Below are positions 42,912-52,386 of a stretch of DNA of 64,000 nucleotides, in pieces; the stretch's first letter is position 1, and each line of letters opens with the position of its first letter. The position numbers were made by a program, and so were the translations under genes. This DNA comes from Acidobacteriota bacterium (GTDB lineage Bacteria > Acidobacteriota > Terriglobia > Bryobacterales > Bryobacteraceae). Location of the stretch: the NCBI GenBank assembly GCA_029776225.1, contig JAKOTR010000098.1:60748-124747 (forward strand), given 5' to 3'. The notes beneath the pieces were generated by a model that made no database searches, was not told the DNA's origin, and saw only the letters and a program-made list of their open reading frames with translations.

Positions 42912-43277
42912 CTACTGCTGGACTTCGGCTGGAATCTTGATCTCCTTGGCGCTGCGCCAGAGACGTTCCAGGTCGTAGAATTCCCGGGCCTGCCGGGAAA
43001 AGATGTGCACGATGAAGCTGCCGTAATCGGCCAATACCCAGTCGGCCTTGTCGTAGCCTTCGATCCCGAGCGGGCGCTCCCCGTGCTGCCTGAGCTGCGC
43101 CTCGATCTCGTCGGCGATGGCCTGGATCTGCCGGACGTTGGAGCCCGAACAGAGCACAAAGAAATCGGTAAACGAGCTGATGCCGCGCAGGTCGAGCACG
43201 CGGATGTCGGTTGCTTTCTTGGACTCGGCGGCGCGGACCGCAATGAGCGGTGCGTTTGGAAGCTCGGTTTCCTGCAA
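42912..43277 (-). CDS. rsfS: Ribosomal silencing factor RsfS
   Basis: A 121-residue protein of the Iojap/RsfS family. It binds ribosomal protein L14 on the 50S subunit and blocks joining of the subunits under starvation. The family core is visible: DIRVLDLRGISSFTDFFVLCSGSNVRQIQAIADEIE, then EGYDKADWVLADYGSFIVHIFSRQAREFYDLERLWR. Complete and alone, convergent with the actin-like ATPase gene. Confidence 0.95.
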   Translation of the reverse strand: MQETELPNAPLIAVRAAESKKATDIRVLDLRGISSFTDFFVLCSGSNVRQIQAIADEIEAQLRQHGERPLGIEGYDKADWVLADYGSFIVHIFSRQAREFYDLERLWRSAKEIKIPAEVQQ

Positions 43278-43334
43278 ATCGACTCCGCGGGGCCTTTGCG
43301 CGCCCCACGCCTTTATCGTACTACAATCAATAAG

Positions 43335-44153
43335 ATGCGTTTAGGCGTGATCGTGGCCGGGATGGCTGTTTGCGGCGCCCTTTTCGGCCAGACGCCGGAA
43401 GCGCCCCGCACGGTTGAGGATGCCGAACGCATCCGTGCGCTCGTGGAAGCGGGAGCCGCCCCGCGGCAGAGGCTCGACGAGATGCGGCACTCGATCGAGG
43501 ATTCCCGCGACGAGGCCATTCTCCGCCGCACGCTCTATGGGCGGCTGACGGTCGAAGACCTCACGGAGGAGCAGGGGCGCGAGATGGTCGCGGCTGCGGA
43601 GCGGATGGTCGAGCGCCGTGAGGCGCGGCTCGAATTGGCCCGCCGGCTCGTGGAAGAGGGCGTTCTGGCTCGCCGGTCCCTTGACAGCTACATCGAAGAC
43701 CTGGAGATAAGCCGCAAGACTCTCGAGCTTGCCCGGGAGCGCGCCGCGCTGCTCGAACAGCTTGCCGAGATGGCGCGGCGCGAAAGCGAAGCGGCAGCTC
43801 CGGAAGCCGGCCCGCGTGCTGGACGGCCCGTGGTAGAACGCTACGACGGCAACGGCCAGTTCCGGGAAGGCGAACTCAAGGCAATTGAGGCCGCGTTCCG
43901 GAAGCAGTTTTCCAGGCCGCTGCCGATCAGCTCCTATGGCGCGACGGCGGTGCACCGGGCGATGGGCTTCGACCATCGAGGCCGCGTGGATGTGGCCCTC
44001 GATCCCGACCAGCCCGAAGGCGAATGGCTCCGCAACTATCTCCGAAGCAGGGGCATTCCGCATTACGTATTCCGCGCCGTCGTTCCGGGACGTTCCACCG
44101 GACCGCATATCCATATAGGACCACCGAGTGAGAGAATTGACCGCGGCGGTTGA
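43335..44153 (+). CDS. Exported coiled-coil protein with M15-like zinc-peptidase fold
   Basis: A 272-residue protein. A signal peptide (LGVIVAGMAVCGALFGQ) is followed by a long charged helical region (about residues 25-150: heptad-like ERMVERREARLELARRLVEEG). A globular C-terminus carries H-x6-D-type metal ligands (HRAMGFDHRGRVDVAL) and a late H-x-H in TGPHIHIG. This ligand pattern fits the hedgehog/D-Ala-D-Ala-peptidase fold, so it may be a murein peptidase. Its end overlaps the hpt start by 26 bases. Confidence 0.75.
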   Translation: MRLGVIVAGMAVCGALFGQTPEAPRTVEDAERIRALVEAGAAPRQRLDEMRHSIEDSRDEAILRRTLYGRLTVEDLTEEQGREMVAAAERMVERREARLELARRLVEEGVLARRSLDSYIEDLEISRKTLELARERAALLEQLAEMARRESEAAAPEAGPRAGRPVVERYDGNGQFREGELKAIEAAFRKQFSRPLPISSYGATAVHRAMGFDHRGRVDVALDPDQPEGEWLRNYLRSRGIPHYVFRAVVPGRSTGPHIHIGPPSERIDRGG

Positions 44154-44709
44154 CCTCACCGCCCCCAGTTCGATGCGCGTGCTTCTGTCGGCCGAACAGA
44201 TCCAGGCCCGGATTGCTGAGCTCGGCAGGCAGATCGACGAAGACTATGCAGGCAGCGTCGTCCACCTTGTCGGCATTTTGAAGGGCGCGTGCTTTTTCCT
44301 CGCCGATCTCGCCCGCGCGATCAGCCTCCCCGCCCGCCTCGATTTCATCGGGATCTCCAGCTACGGAAAGGGCACGACGAGTTCCGGGGAAGTGAAGCTG
44401 ACCAAGGACCTCGACACCTCCATCGAGGGGGCGGACGTGCTGATCGTGGAGGACATTGTGGACAGCGGCATCACGCTCCACTACCTGATGCAGGTGCTCA
44501 AGCAGCGGGGTCCGCGGACCCTGCGCGTCGCCGCCCTGCTCGACAAGCCGAGCCGCCGCGTCCGGCCGGTGGAGGTCGCTTACACGGGCTTCCAGATCCC
44601 GGATGAGTTCGTGGTGGGCTATGGCCTCGACTACGCCGAGGACTATCGCAACCTGCGCGATATCCGGGTTCTCGACGAACCCCCGGCCAAAATAAGCCCG
44701 CAACATTGA
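44128..44709 (+). CDS. hpt: Hypoxanthine phosphoribosyltransferase
   Basis: A 193-residue purine salvage enzyme making IMP (and GMP) from hypoxanthine (and guanine) with PRPP. The PRPP loop is VLIVEDIVDSGIT (about 104-116). The N-terminal block is VVHLVGILKGACFFLADLAR, and the C-terminal one is IPDEFVVGYGLDYAEDYRN. The GTG at 44128 lies inside the previous gene; an ATG at 44173 would give a protein 15 residues shorter with a more normal N-terminus. Confidence 0.94.
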   Translation: MRELTAAVDLTAPSSMRVLLSAEQIQARIAELGRQIDEDYAGSVVHLVGILKGACFFLADLARAISLPARLDFIGISSYGKGTTSSGEVKLTKDLDTSIEGADVLIVEDIVDSGITLHYLMQVLKQRGPRTLRVAALLDKPSRRVRPVEVAYTGFQIPDEFVVGYGLDYAEDYRNLRDIRVLDEPPAKISPQH

Positions 44710-44837
44710 ATCGTCCTATAATGATCCCGATGCCGGGCTGCCTCCGCGCGCCGCTATTGCCCGCTGCCGGACCTGTGGGCCCGCGCGTGCAGGCGCCCCG
44801 TTGAAATTACCGGACTACATCATCTCCAGGAGATACG

Positions 44838-45962
44838 GTGATTACTTTCGAATCCGCCAAAGTGCGAAAGCTTTATGAAGAAACGTTGGACTTCGCCGGC
44901 CGCCAGGTCACGCGGCTGATCGAGAAGTACCCGGACTTCTATCCCATGTACACGCACAAGGGACGGTGGAAGCACGACATGCCCGCCTGGACCCATTGGT
45001 GCGACGGCTTCCTGCCGGGAATCATGTGGATCCTGTGCTCCCGCGAGACTCCGGGAAGCCCTAAGGCCGCCTGGTGGCGCGAGCAGGCGATCCGTTATTC
45101 CCGGCCGCTTGAACCCCGCCAGTTCGACCGCGATGTGCATGACCTCGGCTTCATCTTCATGTCGACGTACTATCGCTGGTTCCAGCTTACCGGCGACCAG
45201 ACCCTCCGCAGCGTTCTCATACAGGCCGGCCGCACCATGGCCAAGCGGTTCAAGGAAAAAGGCGAGTACCTGAGGTCGTTTGTCTCTGACGATTCCCTGT
45301 TCATCGACATCATGATGAACGTCGGGATCATTTTCTACGCGGCGCGCGAGACGTGCGACGAGAAACTGCGCGATATCGCCATGCGCCATTGCCTGACGAC
45401 GCGGCGCGTGCTCGTGCGCGGCGACGGCTCCACCGCTCACGAGGGTTTGTTTGATCTGGAAACCGGAGAGTTCCTCCGCCAGAGCACGCACCAGGGCTTC
45501 CGCGGCGATTCCTGCTGGTCGCGCGGACTCACGTGGGCGCTTTACGGCTTCGGCACGGTTTACAGTTACACGCGCGACCCGCGCTTCCTTCAGACCGCCG
45601 AGGCGTGCGCCGATTTCTACATCGCGAATACACCGTCCGACGGCGTGCCGCCATGGGACTACGACGCGCCCCCCGAGAGCCGGAACCTTCTTGACACCTC
45701 GGCGGGAGCGATCGCCGCTTCCGGCCTGCTGCAACTTGCCAATCTCACCGCCGATCCCATCAAGGGGCGGCTCTATGACGCGGCCGCGCGGCGCATTCTG
45801 GAAACGCTTTGCACAACGCACGTGGCGAAGTCCGACCCGGAATGGGAAGGGATTCTGAAGGGCGGCGTTTATCACATCCACAAGAACCTGGGCGTGAACG
45901 AGTCCGTCATGTGGGGTGAGTATTTCTTTGTGGAGGCACTCGACCGCGCCCTGAGCCAGTAA
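44838..45962 (+). CDS. GH88 unsaturated glucuronyl hydrolase
   Basis: A 374-residue (alpha/alpha)6-barrel enzyme that removes unsaturated uronic acids left by polysaccharide lyases. The catalytic aspartates are D102 in HDLGF and D157 in FIDIMMN. The typical [28 protein letters not shown] segment near residue 275 confirms the family. No signal peptide, so it acts in the cytoplasm on imported oligosaccharides. The GTG start follows CCAGGAGA. A TATAAT lies at 44717-44722. Confidence 0.9.
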   Translation: MITFESAKVRKLYEETLDFAGRQVTRLIEKYPDFYPMYTHKGRWKHDMPAWTHWCDGFLPGIMWILCSRETPGSPKAAWWREQAIRYSRPLEPRQFDRDVHDLGFIFMSTYYRWFQLTGDQTLRSVLIQAGRTMAKRFKEKGEYLRSFVSDDSLFIDIMMNVGIIFYAARETCDEKLRDIAMRHCLTTRRVLVRGDGSTAHEGLFDLETGEFLRQSTHQGFRGDSCWSRGLTWALYGFGTVYSYTRDPRFLQTAEACADFYIANTPSDGVPPWDYDAPPESRNLLDTSAGAIAASGLLQLANLTADPIKGRLYDAAARRILETLCTTHVAKSDPEWEGILKGGVYHIHKNLGVNESVMWGEYFFVEALDRALSQ

Positions 45963-45981
45963 CGCACGAGGAGGCTCACAC

Positions 45982-46440
45982 ATGGCGTTCAAGCTGATGA
46001 GCAGCGCCTTCCCGGAAGGCGGAACGATTCCGAAACTGCATACCTGCGAGGGCGCGGACCTCTCCCCCGCCCTCGAATGGAGCGGCGAACCGGCCGGCAC
46101 GAAGAGCTTTGCCCTCATCGTGGACGATCCCGACGCGCCGGTTGGGACATGGAATCACTGGCTGCTCTGGGACATCCCCGCGTCCACGCACTCGCTGCCG
46201 CAGGGCTTCAAACCGGGCCAGACCGGCGAGAGCGGGACGAACGATTTCGGCAAGCTGGGATACGGCGGCCCGTGCCCACCCAAGGGACACGGGCCGCACC
46301 GCTATTTCTTCAAGCTGTACGCGCTTGACACCGAATCGCTCGGTCTGCGGGCCGGAGCGAAGCGCGCAGACCTCGACCGCGCGCTCAAGAACCACATCCT
46401 CGCCGAGGCCCAATACATGGGCCGCTACGAGAGGCGGTAG
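45982..46440 (+). CDS. YbhB/YbcL family PEBP-like protein
   Basis: A 152-residue protein of the phosphatidylethanolamine-binding family: SSAFPEGGTIPKLHTCEGADLSPAL, DDPDAPVGTWNHWLLWDIP, and GPCPPKGHGPHRYFFKLYALD. These motifs form the anion-binding pocket. No signal peptide. Bacterial members have no proven common function. It has a GAGGAGG ribosome-binding site and lies 20 bases after the GH88 gene, probably in the same transcript. Confidence 0.92.
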   Translation: MAFKLMSSAFPEGGTIPKLHTCEGADLSPALEWSGEPAGTKSFALIVDDPDAPVGTWNHWLLWDIPASTHSLPQGFKPGQTGESGTNDFGKLGYGGPCPPKGHGPHRYFFKLYALDTESLGLRAGAKRADLDRALKNHILAEAQYMGRYERR

Positions 46441-46473
46441 GACAGCCTTCCCAACCTGCCCCAAGATTTCCCG

Positions 46474-46509
46474 TTGACACGTTTGCGGATTAGTGTTACA
46501 TCGTGTAAC
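46474..46509 (+). promoter_or_regulatory. Promoter with BlaI/MecI-type operator
   Basis: TTGACA at 46474-46479 is a perfect -35 box. A 15-base palindrome GTTACA-tcg-TGTAAC lies at 46495-46509. It resembles the BlaI/MecI operator core (TACAnnTGTA) and overlaps the expected -10 region (TACATC, spacing 17). The ATG of the BlaI-like gene follows at 46516, so the mRNA leader would be only a few bases. This fits autorepression. Confidence 0.78.
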
Positions 46510-46515
46510 GCTACA

Positions 46516-46914
46516 ATGTTTAGCATTAAGAAACACCGCAAGCCCCTCAGCGAACTTGAACACGTCGTCATGGACTTCCTCTGGGAGCACGGCCCGGCCA
46601 GCGCCGAGCAGGTCCGCGAAGCGCTGGCCGACCGCCGGCCCATGAAGGACTCCACGGTCCGCACGGTTCTGCGGCGCCTTGAGGAAAAGGGGTATCTCAC
46701 GCATCGCGTCGAAGGGCGCACCTACATCTACACAGGCGTCGAGCCGCCGCAGGACGTGGCGGCCAGCGCCGTTCGCCAGATCATCGACCGCTTCTGCGGC
46801 GGCTCGGTGGAGCAACTGCTGGTTGGATTGGTCAACAACGACGTCGTCGATGAGCGGGAACTCCAGCGTCTCGCGCAGCGGATCGCGCGCCGGAGGAAAA
46901 AGGAGGGAGACTAG
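46516..46914 (+). CDS. BlaI/MecI/CopY family repressor
   Basis: A 132-residue winged-helix repressor: LSELEHVVMDFLWEHGPASAEQVREAL, the recognition part MKDSTVRTVLRRLEEKGYLTHRVEGRTYIY, and a C-terminal dimerisation helix (about 80-130). It normally binds a palindrome and is inactivated when the partner M56 membrane sensor is activated. Here its partner lies 1 base downstream but is broken. Repression may therefore be constitutive. No good ribosome-binding site precedes the ATG, consistent with a near-leaderless mRNA. Confidence 0.92.
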   Translation: MFSIKKHRKPLSELEHVVMDFLWEHGPASAEQVREALADRRPMKDSTVRTVLRRLEEKGYLTHRVEGRTYIYTGVEPPQDVAASAVRQIIDRFCGGSVEQLLVGLVNNDVVDERELQRLAQRIARRRKKEGD

Positions 46915-46915
46915 C

Positions 46916-49272
46916 ATGGAAAGCTCGGCTGTATTGAACTGCCTGGGCGGACGCTTCCGTCCGCTCGCTCTGTCTTGCGGCGGTGGCAATGCTCGCTATC
47001 GCCGTCACCCGGACCCGCTCCGCACCGGTCAAACATGCGGTCTGGACGGTGGTGGTGTGCGCTATGCTGGCCCTGCCGCTGTTGAGCGTAGCGCTCCCGC
47101 CGATTCCGCTGCGCGTGCTTAAAGCCGCGCCGCTGGTTATCGAGCCATTGCCCGTAGTGGCCTCAGCACCTCAAGTGGCGGCGCGCGCGTCCCCGTGCCC
47201 GTTCCCCAGCCGCGCCACGACTCGACCGTTTGGCCCGCCGTCGCGGTTTCTGTTTACGTCCTGGGTGCGGCTTTTCTGCTCGGCAAGCTTGTGCTCGCGT
47301 ATTTTCTTCCCCGCAGGCTGGTGAAGTGGAGCACGCCGATTGATAGCCCTCCTGTCGAGATCTCAGGCGCCACGCTCGGCGAGTCGAAGGCGGTTTCGGT
47401 GCCGCTCACAATCGGGTGGCGCGCCCCCGCATTCTGCTTCTCGTTTGCTGGCGGGGGTGGGACCGGGCCAAGCTCGAGGTAGTGCTGGCTCACGAAGCGG
47501 CGCACGTCGCGCGGCGAGACTGGCTGATATCCATCCTCGCCCGCGTGAACACCGCAATTTTCTGGTTCCATCCGCTCGCATGGTGGCTGGAGAGGAAGCT
47601 GGCCGTCCTCGCCCAGGACGCCTGTGACGAGGCGCCCCTGCGGGCGAACTTGTGACCGTGAGCTCTCGCCCAGGTGCTTCTCGAAATGGCACAGGCGGTG
47701 CGCGCAACCGGCGGACGGCTGGTGTGGAACGCTGTGGGGATGGCTCGTCCTTCGCAGGTGAGGCGCCGGGTGGAAGCGGTTTTGGACGAAAGCCGGCGGC
47801 TTTCGGTGGGCATGACAAGAGCCAGGTGGGCGGCGGTGCTGCTGTGCGCGGTCCCACTGGCGTATGGCGCGGCCGCAGTGCAATTCGAGGCGGCGGTTCC
47901 AATCGCCAAGCAGGAACTCTGGGCTCCAGGCAGCTACATGGAAAGCGTCTTGCGCGGCAATAAGCTGACACCGGAGGAGGCGCAGCGGCTCGAAGCACAT
48001 GTTCAGGCAAATCCGGAGGACCTGGCTGCGCGCAGCAGTCTGATCGTGTATTACACGCTCAAGGGCCTCCGCGAGCCGCGCTTGAGGCACATTTTCTGGT
48101 TCATTGAGAACCACCCCGAATCGGAATTCGCGGGCTACCATGCGACCGCCATTTATCCCTTCCGCAACCAACTCAACAGCGAAGCCGATTACGCGCATGC
48201 CCGGAGCCTGTGGCTCGAACAAGTCCGCAGGGCATGAGAGCGACTTGCGCGTGATCCGAAACGCAGCCAAATTCCTCGCGCAGTCCGGACCAGACTTAGC
48301 GAGGCGGCTGACCTGCTAAAGCGTGTAGTGGCGAGCGGACCGGACCCCGAGGCGACCGCTGCGCTCGCTTCGCTGTACGCGAGGACGATTGTCGGCTCGC
48401 TGCGGCCCAGCACTCTTCGCTCGCGCGACTTTCCCTATGAACCCACGCTTGCCGCGCAGTTCCAATCTGAGCTCGAAACTTCCACAGATGCCCTGCTGCT
48501 CATGAATACGGCTATGATGTTGGGCTCGCTTGTACAGCAGGGTCGCAACGCCCCCGAACTCGCCCCGGCAAGGGAACTTGCGGAGCGACTGCGGGAGCGG
48601 GGCAGACAATACCTGCGCCCGTTCCCCACGCCGCCGAATGGCGTCCGCCCGAGGTGCTCGAGCGCGTGCCTCCGGACTATCCCTCCGTGGCAAGACAGGC
48701 GCGGATCCAGGGCACAGTGGAGTTCTGGGTCCAAGTCGGTGCGGACGGCATGTTGAAGAGAATGCAACTGATTGCGGGACATCCACTCCTCGTTCCCGCG
48801 GCCCAGGAAGCGCTCAGACAATGGAAGTTCCGGACGCCAGAGGAGGATGGGCGGCCCGTTGAGGGAAGCACGGTGGTCGACGTGAATTTCGCGCTCCCGC
48901 CGGCTGAGGCCCAGCCGAGCCAGACTGCTGCCGGGCAGACTCGGCCGGCGCCCGCTACCACCGCCGCGCCTGTGTCCCTCATCCGCGTCGACGGTAATGT
49001 CCAGATGGCGAACCTGATCAAGAAGGTCGGACCCCGTCTATCCGGAGCCGGCGCGTCAGGTGGGCGTCCAGGGCGCCGTGCAGTTCTTAGTCACCATTGG
49101 CGCGGACGGCCCTCCCAAAAACATTCGGCTCGAATCCGGTCATCCCCTTCTTGTGCGGGCCGCACAGGAAGCGGTGAGCCAATGGCAGTGGAGGCCTACG
49201 CTGTTGAACGGGCAGGCCGTCGAAGTCACCACTACCGTTACGGTTCCGTTCACGCTGCCGGAGGCTCAATGA
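46916..49272 (+). pseudogene. M56 (BlaR1-type) sensor with TonB domains, frameshifted
   Basis: The ATG follows the BlaI stop by 1 base, with a GGAGGGA ribosome-binding site. Protein-like segments then change frame at least seven times: membrane segments from about 46950 and 47195, and the zinc peptidase HEAAH block with DWLISILARVNTAIFWFHPLAWW at about 47480-47590. In-frame stops at about 47653-47662 follow, then the region from 47674 and a helical repeat region to about 48650. Two TonB-C-like domains close the gene (from about 48654 and 49060). The order M56-repeat-TonB-TonB is coherent, so an intact gene existed recently. Confidence 0.85.
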
Positions 49273-49291
49273 TCTGGGTCATAATGAAAAA

Positions 49292-50764
49292 ATGTCGTCC
49301 CACGTGCTCCCAGATACAGAGGTTCTGGCCAGGTATGAGGCCGTAATCGGGCTCGAGGTACACGTACAACTGGCAACGCGCTCGAAGATTTACTGCGCGT
49401 GCCCGACAAGTTTCGGCGATCCACCGAACACGAACGTGTGTCCCGTGTGTCTGGGGCTGCCCGGCGCCCTGCCGGTGTTGAACCGCGCCGCGGTCGAGAT
49501 GGCAATGAAGGCGGCGATGGCTCTGAATTGCCGCATCCGGCCGGTTTCCCGGCTGGCGCGCAAGAATTACTTCTATCCGGACCTTCCCAAGGGCTACCAG
49601 ATCAGCCAGTACGACGAGCCGCTGGCCGAACACGGATATATCGAAGTCACATCCGGGGGAAGCCGGAGGCGCATCGGCATCACCCGCATCCACCTGGAAG
49701 ACGATGCCGGCAAAAGTCTCCACGAAGGTTTTTCCGATTCCAGCCGCTACACGTATGTGGATTTGAACCGTTCGGGCACGCCGCTGATTGAGATCGTGAG
49801 CGAGCCCGATATACGCACCTCGGAGGAAGCTTACGAGTACCTCACCGCGCTCAAGCAGGTGCTCCAGTACATTGGGGTGTCAACCTGCGACATGGAAAAG
49901 GGCCATCTCCGCTGCGACGCGAACGTCTCCGTGCGCCCGCGGGGGGAGACGAAGTTCGGAACCAAGGCTGAGGTGAAAAACCTGAACTCGTTCCGCTTCC
50001 TCAAGCAGGCGCTGGACTACGAGATTTCGCGCCAGGTGAGCCTGATCGAAAGCGGAGAGGAAGTCATTCAGGAGACGCGGCTGTACGATCCGGACACCGG
50101 CGAGACGGTGGGGATGCGCTCCAAAGAGCACGCGCACGATTATCGCTACTTCCCCGAACCCGACCTGCTGCCCCTGACCATCAGCGACGAGTGGCGCGAA
50201 CGGGTGAGGGCCGAAATGCCGGAACTGCCCGCGCAGAAGCGCGCGCGTTTCATCGAGACCTACGGCTTGCGCGAGTACGACGCGCAAGTGCTTACCGCCA
50301 CCCGCGAGCTCAGCGAGTATTTCGAGCGCGTGGCTGAGGTCTCGGGCGACGCGCGGGCCGCGGCCAACTGGGTGATGGGCGATCTGGCGGCGGCGCTCAA
50401 TGCCGAGGGCAAAGAGATTTCCGAATCGCCGGTCTCGGCCGAGCAGCTTGGCGAGCTGGTGGCCCTGATCTCCAAGGGCGAGATCTCCGGCAAGATGGCC
50501 AAGGACATTTTCCAGAAGATGCTGGCGACCGGGGAATCCGCGCGCGCGATCGTGGAGCGCGAGGGCCTGCGCCAGATCAGCGACACCGGAGAGCTGGAAG
50601 CCCTCATCAACCAGGTGCTCGAGCAGCACCCGAGGCAGGTGGAGCAGTACCGGTCCGGCAAGACCCAGGTGCTCGGTTACCTTGTAGGCCAGGTGATGAA
50701 GGCGAGCCGGGGCCAGGCGAATCCCGCCGCCGTCAATAAGCTGCTGCGAGCCAAACTCGGATAG
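49292..50764 (+). CDS. gatB: Asp/Glu-tRNA amidotransferase subunit B
   Basis: A 490-residue subunit of GatCAB, which converts Glu-tRNA(Gln) and Asp-tRNA(Asn) to the amidated forms. The start [27 protein letters not shown] with [15 protein letters not shown] holds the zinc cysteines. The kinase-like core has [21 protein letters not shown] and [12 protein letters not shown]. The YqeY-like tail domain ends [25 protein letters not shown]. gatA and gatC are not adjacent. Standard length. Confidence 0.96.
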   Translation: MSSHVLPDTEVLARYEAVIGLEVHVQLATRSKIYCACPTSFGDPPNTNVCPVCLGLPGALPVLNRAAVEMAMKAAMALNCRIRPVSRLARKNYFYPDLPKGYQISQYDEPLAEHGYIEVTSGGSRRRIGITRIHLEDDAGKSLHEGFSDSSRYTYVDLNRSGTPLIEIVSEPDIRTSEEAYEYLTALKQVLQYIGVSTCDMEKGHLRCDANVSVRPRGETKFGTKAEVKNLNSFRFLKQALDYEISRQVSLIESGEEVIQETRLYDPDTGETVGMRSKEHAHDYRYFPEPDLLPLTISDEWRERVRAEMPELPAQKRARFIETYGLREYDAQVLTATRELSEYFERVAEVSGDARAAANWVMGDLAAALNAEGKEISESPVSAEQLGELVALISKGEISGKMAKDIFQKMLATGESARAIVEREGLRQISDTGELEALINQVLEQHPRQVEQYRSGKTQVLGYLVGQVMKASRGQANPAAVNKLLRAKLG

Positions 50765-50817
50765 GATAGCCGGGGAGCGCCCTGTACTCGGGGCCGGAGT
50801 ATCCTGAGAAGTACACC

Positions 50818-52362
50818 ATGCGCAGACGTTCGTTCGCACTGATGCTGGCCGGATCGGTTGCGGCGGGCATGGCCCGGGCGGCCGATTTGTGGCAGCTCGC
50901 CAGGAGTAAACGGCAGATTCACCAGTTCTCGACGCTCTTCACGGCGCAGGACGTGCGCGACCGCCTGGCTCAGCCGGGCGGTATTGAAGCGGCGATTGAC
51001 TGGTGCCGGAAGACCGGCGTTACGAAGGTCTACATCGAAACCTACCGCGACGGTTACGAGGTCGAACAGGAGACCCTGATCAAAGTCCGCGACGCCTTCC
51101 GCAAGGCCGATTTCGCTGTGGCCGGGTGCGTGACCCCGACGCGAATCGGGAAACCTTCCACGGGCTCGAAGCTGGTTTCCTGCTACTCCGACCATCCCAC
51201 CCAGACGCGGGTGGAGGAAATCTTCCAGTACGCGGCCGCATTTTTCGACGAGCTGATGGTCGACGACTGGCTGTTCACCGATTGCACCTGCGAGGTGTGT
51301 GACAACGCGCGCCGCACCCAGACGGTGAACATCGAAGGGCGCATTAACCCCGTCAGAGGCCAGAGCTGGCAGGATTACCGCAGAACGCTCATGTTATGGA
51401 TCTCGCGCGACCAGATCATCGGCGCGGCGAAAAAGCTGAACCCGAACGTGCGGCTCACGATCAAGTACCCGATGTGGTACGACCAATTTCAGGATCGCGG
51501 CTACGACGTGGTTCGCGAGACAGCCGAATACGACAAGATCTGGGCCGGCACGGAAACCCGCGATCTTCCCGGAGGCGCGCAGCCCTATCGCGCGTACTTC
51601 CTGATGCGCTGGCTGGAAGCCATCGGTCAGGGCAAAGCCGGCGGCGGATGGTACGATCCGCTGAACACCACGCCGAAGACATACGTCGAGCAGGCGCGCC
51701 AGACTGTTCTGGGCGGCGCGCGCGAGACCGTACTGTTCTCCTATGGCGCCTTGAGCCGCCAGAACGGTCCTGCCGATATCGAAGCGTTGCGGCAGAACAT
51801 TCCGGAATTGCTCGAAGTCGCCGAGCAGGTGCAGCGCCGCCGCATCGCGGGGCTGGCCGCGTACAAACCGCCGCATAGCAACGGAGGGACGCAGCCTTAC
51901 GTGTTTGATTACATCGGCATGCTCGGTTTTCCGCTCGTGCCGTATTACCAGTTCCCTGAAGACTCCCGCGCGGCGTTCTTCCCGCTTCACGCCAGGGAGG
52001 ATCCCGAGTTCCTCACCAAGGGCTCGCTCTACATTGCCTCGGGCAGGCCCGTTCTGATTACCCAGGCGATGGCCGAGACGCTCGACCCGCTGCTGGTCAA
52101 GCAGAAGAACGTAAGGGTGCTTTCGGTGGGCGGTGATCCCAAGTCGCTGCTCAACCTTACGCAGGAGGAGCTCGACCCGATTCGCGATGCCATGCTCGCG
52201 CCATTCAAAACTAAGTTTCACGCGCCTTCTCGAGTCGGCCTGTACCTGTTCACCGACGGCAGCTATGTGATTGAGAATTTCAGAGACGAGGCAGTGACCG
52301 TTGAACTCAATGGCGCGTCGTTGCAAGTACCCGCCCGGGGCTGGACCAAGCGCTGGAAGTAG
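50818..52362 (+). CDS. Exported TIM-barrel-like protein of unknown function
   Basis: A 514-residue protein. A twin-arginine-like or Sec signal (RRRSFALMLAGSVAAGMARAA) is followed by a domain with barrel-like character: GGIEAAIDWCRKTGVTKVYIETYRDGYEVEQETL, FFDELMVDDWLFTDC, YPMWYDQFQDRGYDVV. A cysteine pair (CTCEVC) could bind metal. The C-terminus (from about 440) has a small beta-rich ending. It resembles putative glycoside-hydrolase-like proteins of planctomycetes and acidobacteria in general shape, but I do not recognise a family. It precedes an outer-membrane barrel gene by 24 bases and is likely co-transcribed with it. Confidence 0.65.
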   Translation: MRRRSFALMLAGSVAAGMARAADLWQLARSKRQIHQFSTLFTAQDVRDRLAQPGGIEAAIDWCRKTGVTKVYIETYRDGYEVEQETLIKVRDAFRKADFAVAGCVTPTRIGKPSTGSKLVSCYSDHPTQTRVEEIFQYAAAFFDELMVDDWLFTDCTCEVCDNARRTQTVNIEGRINPVRGQSWQDYRRTLMLWISRDQIIGAAKKLNPNVRLTIKYPMWYDQFQDRGYDVVRETAEYDKIWAGTETRDLPGGAQPYRAYFLMRWLEAIGQGKAGGGWYDPLNTTPKTYVEQARQTVLGGARETVLFSYGALSRQNGPADIEALRQNIPELLEVAEQVQRRRIAGLAAYKPPHSNGGTQPYVFDYIGMLGFPLVPYYQFPEDSRAAFFPLHAREDPEFLTKGSLYIASGRPVLITQAMAETLDPLLVKQKNVRVLSVGGDPKSLLNLTQEELDPIRDAMLAPFKTKFHAPSRVGLYLFTDGSYVIENFRDEAVTVELNGASLQVPARGWTKRWK

Positions 52363-52386
52363 GACTGGCCTTCCGGCTAGATAAGA

